Below are positions 48,696 through 49,922 of a stretch of 49,922 nucleotides of DNA, in pieces (position 1 is the first letter of the stretch; each line of letters opens with the position of its first letter). The notes beneath the pieces are model-generated. The model made no database searches. It saw only the letters and a program-made list of their open reading frames with translations, and was not told the DNA's origin. The stretch is from DASZPL01 sp035550315. Lineage in GTDB: Bacteria; Actinomycetota; Actinomycetes; JAFAQI01. The position numbers and the translations under genes were made by a program. The DNA lies in contig DASZPL010000004.1 of assembly GCA_035550315.1 (NCBI GenBank), positions 1-49,922 of the forward strand. Direction: 5' to 3'.

Positions 48696-49412
48696 CTAGT
48701 CGAGATTGAGAGATTGCGGGAAGGCCAGCGCGTCGGGAAGGTACCGGCGGATGAGCTCGAAGGCGTAGTCGAGTTTGTCGCTGACGCGCTGGCCACGCGG
48801 CTGATAGCGACTCCATAGCTCTAGATTCGTCACGCGGTTGTCTGTCCGGATCCCATTGCGGTGATGAACGGACTCGTCGTCGGTCAGCGGCCGCCCCAGC
48901 ATTTCCGCCATGACCAGCCGGTGCTCGGCCGCAGTGCGGTCGCCACCCACAAGCCAGCGCATTGCCTTCGGCACCGGCACGATTCGGTACCCATGGCTGA
49001 TTGAGCCCGTACCGCTGACCCGCCTGATGGGGACATCTGCCAGGACGTCGCCTGCCTTGCGTACTCGCGCTCGGTGCGTCGTACACAGACCGCGTGCCGT
49101 CGCGTTGTTCGTGCAGTCGCTCACCGTGCAGGTCGCGTTGACCCGCCGGCTCAGCGGCCGCTCAGCCATGACGTCGCTATGGCGAATTAGTCGGAGGTAA
49201 TGCCCATGGCACAGCCCGCGCTCGGTCGATGAATTCCGGCAGCCCTCGACCATGCACGGTCGGGGCGTTCGGTCCCCGATCGGGCGAGTCGGATTCACCA
49301 TTCCGGTTCGACGCTGTCGCCGGTAGTGCGCTTCACACCACGGTTGGCGCGCGTAGCGCAGCCGGGCACAGCCGGGCACCGAGCATCCGCTGGAGAGTTT
49401 CTGGTCGTCCAC
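48696..49412 (-). CDS. HNH endonuclease-like protein with three N-terminal Cys3-His repeats
   Basis: 238 residues. Three tandem modules C-x4-C-x9/10-C-x2-H occur at Cys10-His29, Cys53-His71 and Cys95-His113, probably small zinc-binding DNA-recognition units. The C-terminal part resembles phage or homing HNH proteins: EHRLVMAEMLGRPL, then VHHRNGIRTDNRVTNLELW (about 182-200), with the HH and two asparagines of the HNH core. GTG start with GGAGG 5-9 nt upstream (minus strand). The stop codon begins immediately after tRNA-Glu, suggesting insertion of a mobile gene at a tRNA. Base composition is less GC-rich than the core genes. Confidence 0.8.
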   Translation of the reverse strand: MDDQKLSSGCSVPGCARLRYARQPWCEAHYRRQRRTGMVNPTRPIGDRTPRPCMVEGCRNSSTERGLCHGHYLRLIRHSDVMAERPLSRRVNATCTVSDCTNNATARGLCTTHRARVRKAGDVLADVPIRRVSGTGSISHGYRIVPVPKAMRWLVGGDRTAAEHRLVMAEMLGRPLTDDESVHHRNGIRTDNRVTNLELWSRYQPRGQRVSDKLDYAFELIRRYLPDALAFPQSLNLD

Positions 49413-49516
49413 GTCGTTCCTCCGACGCCAATCATCGGGCGTCGGTACGACGGTCCTATTAGCTGGCAGTCATGTGTGGACAACGAGCCCAGATGATTCG
49501 AGCAGACTCCGTGTTG

Positions 49517-49786
49517 TCAGCGGTCCTTCACAGTGTGGAGGTGGCGCACGCCGGGGCTGACGATCCCGGCACGGCGGTCGCCCCGGCGATAGGCCAGCAC
49601 GCAGTCGTCACAGCAGCACCGGCCGGACATCGCCATCAGCATCCGCAGTGAGACCTTCGGATGATCCTCGCCGGTCCGTTGCGTGGGCAGCGGCCGGAGG
49701 GCGGGCCGGGCGCTCAGGTCGAGGATGAGCTGCTGCTCGGTGGTCATGACCTGAGCCTGCTCGATCTCGGCCCGTTGCGCCATCAC
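49517..49786 (-). CDS. Hypothetical small protein with a CCCDDC motif
   Basis: 89 residues from the ATG at 49786, or 76 from the ATG at 49747 (MTTEQQLILDL). A CCCDDC cluster near residue 58 could bind a metal; the rest is polar and basic. Not recognised. The gap of about 100 bp to the HNH gene (49413-49516) shows nothing else. It may belong to the same acquired segment; its reality as a gene is uncertain. Confidence 0.4.
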   Translation of the reverse strand: MMAQRAEIEQAQVMTTEQQLILDLSARPALRPLPTQRTGEDHPKVSLRMLMAMSGRCCCDDCVLAYRRGDRRAGIVSPGVRHLHTVKDR

Positions 49787-49848
49787 CAGATGAGGTGGTT
49801 TTCCCGACTTGTGATAGCCCGTTCGGACTACCGACGAGGCGCTGCCCT

Positions 49849-49912
49849 CGCCAAACCCGCGCGAATCAACGCCTACGGCCGCGCGTTGACGTTGAGATGC
49901 GCGGGTTTGGCG
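49849..49912. repeat. Long palindrome at the right end of the window
   Basis: CGCCAAACCCGCGC (49849-49862) and GCGCGGGTTTGGCG (49899-49912) are perfect 14-bp arms. Inside, TCAACG (49866-49871) can pair with CGTTGA at 49884-49889 or 49890-49895. No gene was seen in 49787-49922. Confidence 0.85.
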
Positions 49913-49922
49913 ACTAGGGGGC

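Noticed and set aside
1..49922. Prophage or integrated plasmid covering a large part of the window
   Set aside because: Most genes are conserved core metabolism; only the XRE/NTase pair and the HNH region look acquired.

Overview
The window comes from a high-GC Gram-positive bacterium, almost certainly an actinomycete. Evidence: very high GC at third codon positions, many GTG starts, many leaderless promoters (TANNNT followed 6-8 nt later by the start codon), a RamB-type short-chain acyl regulator divergent from isocitrate lyase, B12-dependent acyl-CoA mutase with MeaB, and a gene order recalled to match the Mycobacterium tuberculosis Rv2992c-Rv3029c segment (gltX, FAH protein, leuB, serA, ilvC-N-B, gatB, gatA-C, ligA, MetE-like, mnmA, iscS, etfA-B). 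I cannot place it to genus; a Frankiales/Mycobacteriales-like lineage is plausible.

Layout. 1-4.6 kb: acyl-CoA metabolism (thiolase end, MeaB, an isobutyryl-CoA-mutase-type large subunit, a thioredoxin-TPR protein, an enoyl-CoA hydratase). 4.6-5.45 kb: an XRE/nucleotidyltransferase toxin-antitoxin-like pair behind a perfect 18-bp operator. 5.5-9.2 kb: a heterodimeric ABC exporter with one degenerate ATP site. 9.4-12.5 kb: RamB regulator and isocitrate lyase, divergent. 12.5-14.6 kb: a Cys-rich mini-protein, a methyltransferase, a DUF1059 protein and a BTAD regulator. 14.7-29.3 kb: conserved core: etfBA, a PaaK-like protein, cysteine desulfurase and MnmA, acyl-CoA dehydrogenase, MetE-like protein, LigA, GatCAB and peptide deformylase. 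29.2-32.9 kb: a lineage-specific insert on the minus strand (large secreted DUF6351-like protein, small hypothetical, alpha/beta hydrolase). 32.9-44.8 kb: almost the whole branched-chain amino acid pathway (ilvD, ilvBNC, leuA, leuB, ilvE) with serA and a DMT transporter. 44.9-48.7 kb: CBS protein, aldo/keto reductase, FAH-family protein, gltX, tRNA-Gln(CTG), tRNA-Glu(CTC). 48.7 kb to the end: an HNH protein whose stop codon abuts tRNA-Glu, a small hypothetical and a long palindrome.

How it works together. ilvBNC and leuA each have an attenuator whose short leader peptide I can read directly: MRRILVVLEHVV for ilvB and MRGLLLLTRP for leuA. Both leader peptides appear to be translated from leaderless transcripts. 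GltX, tRNA-Gln and GatCAB together make up the transamidation route to Gln-tRNA(Gln). Cysteine desulfurase plus MnmA form a tRNA 2-thiouridine relay. ETF and acyl-CoA dehydrogenase form an electron-transfer pair. Several different long palindromes (about 131-175 and 27188-27227; 9286-9357; 34622-34699; 49849-49912) occupy the intergenic spaces; one of them supplies the start codon of meaB. No CRISPR array, rRNA, transposase or replication origin was seen, and no stretch over 300 bp lacks a gene or a described element.
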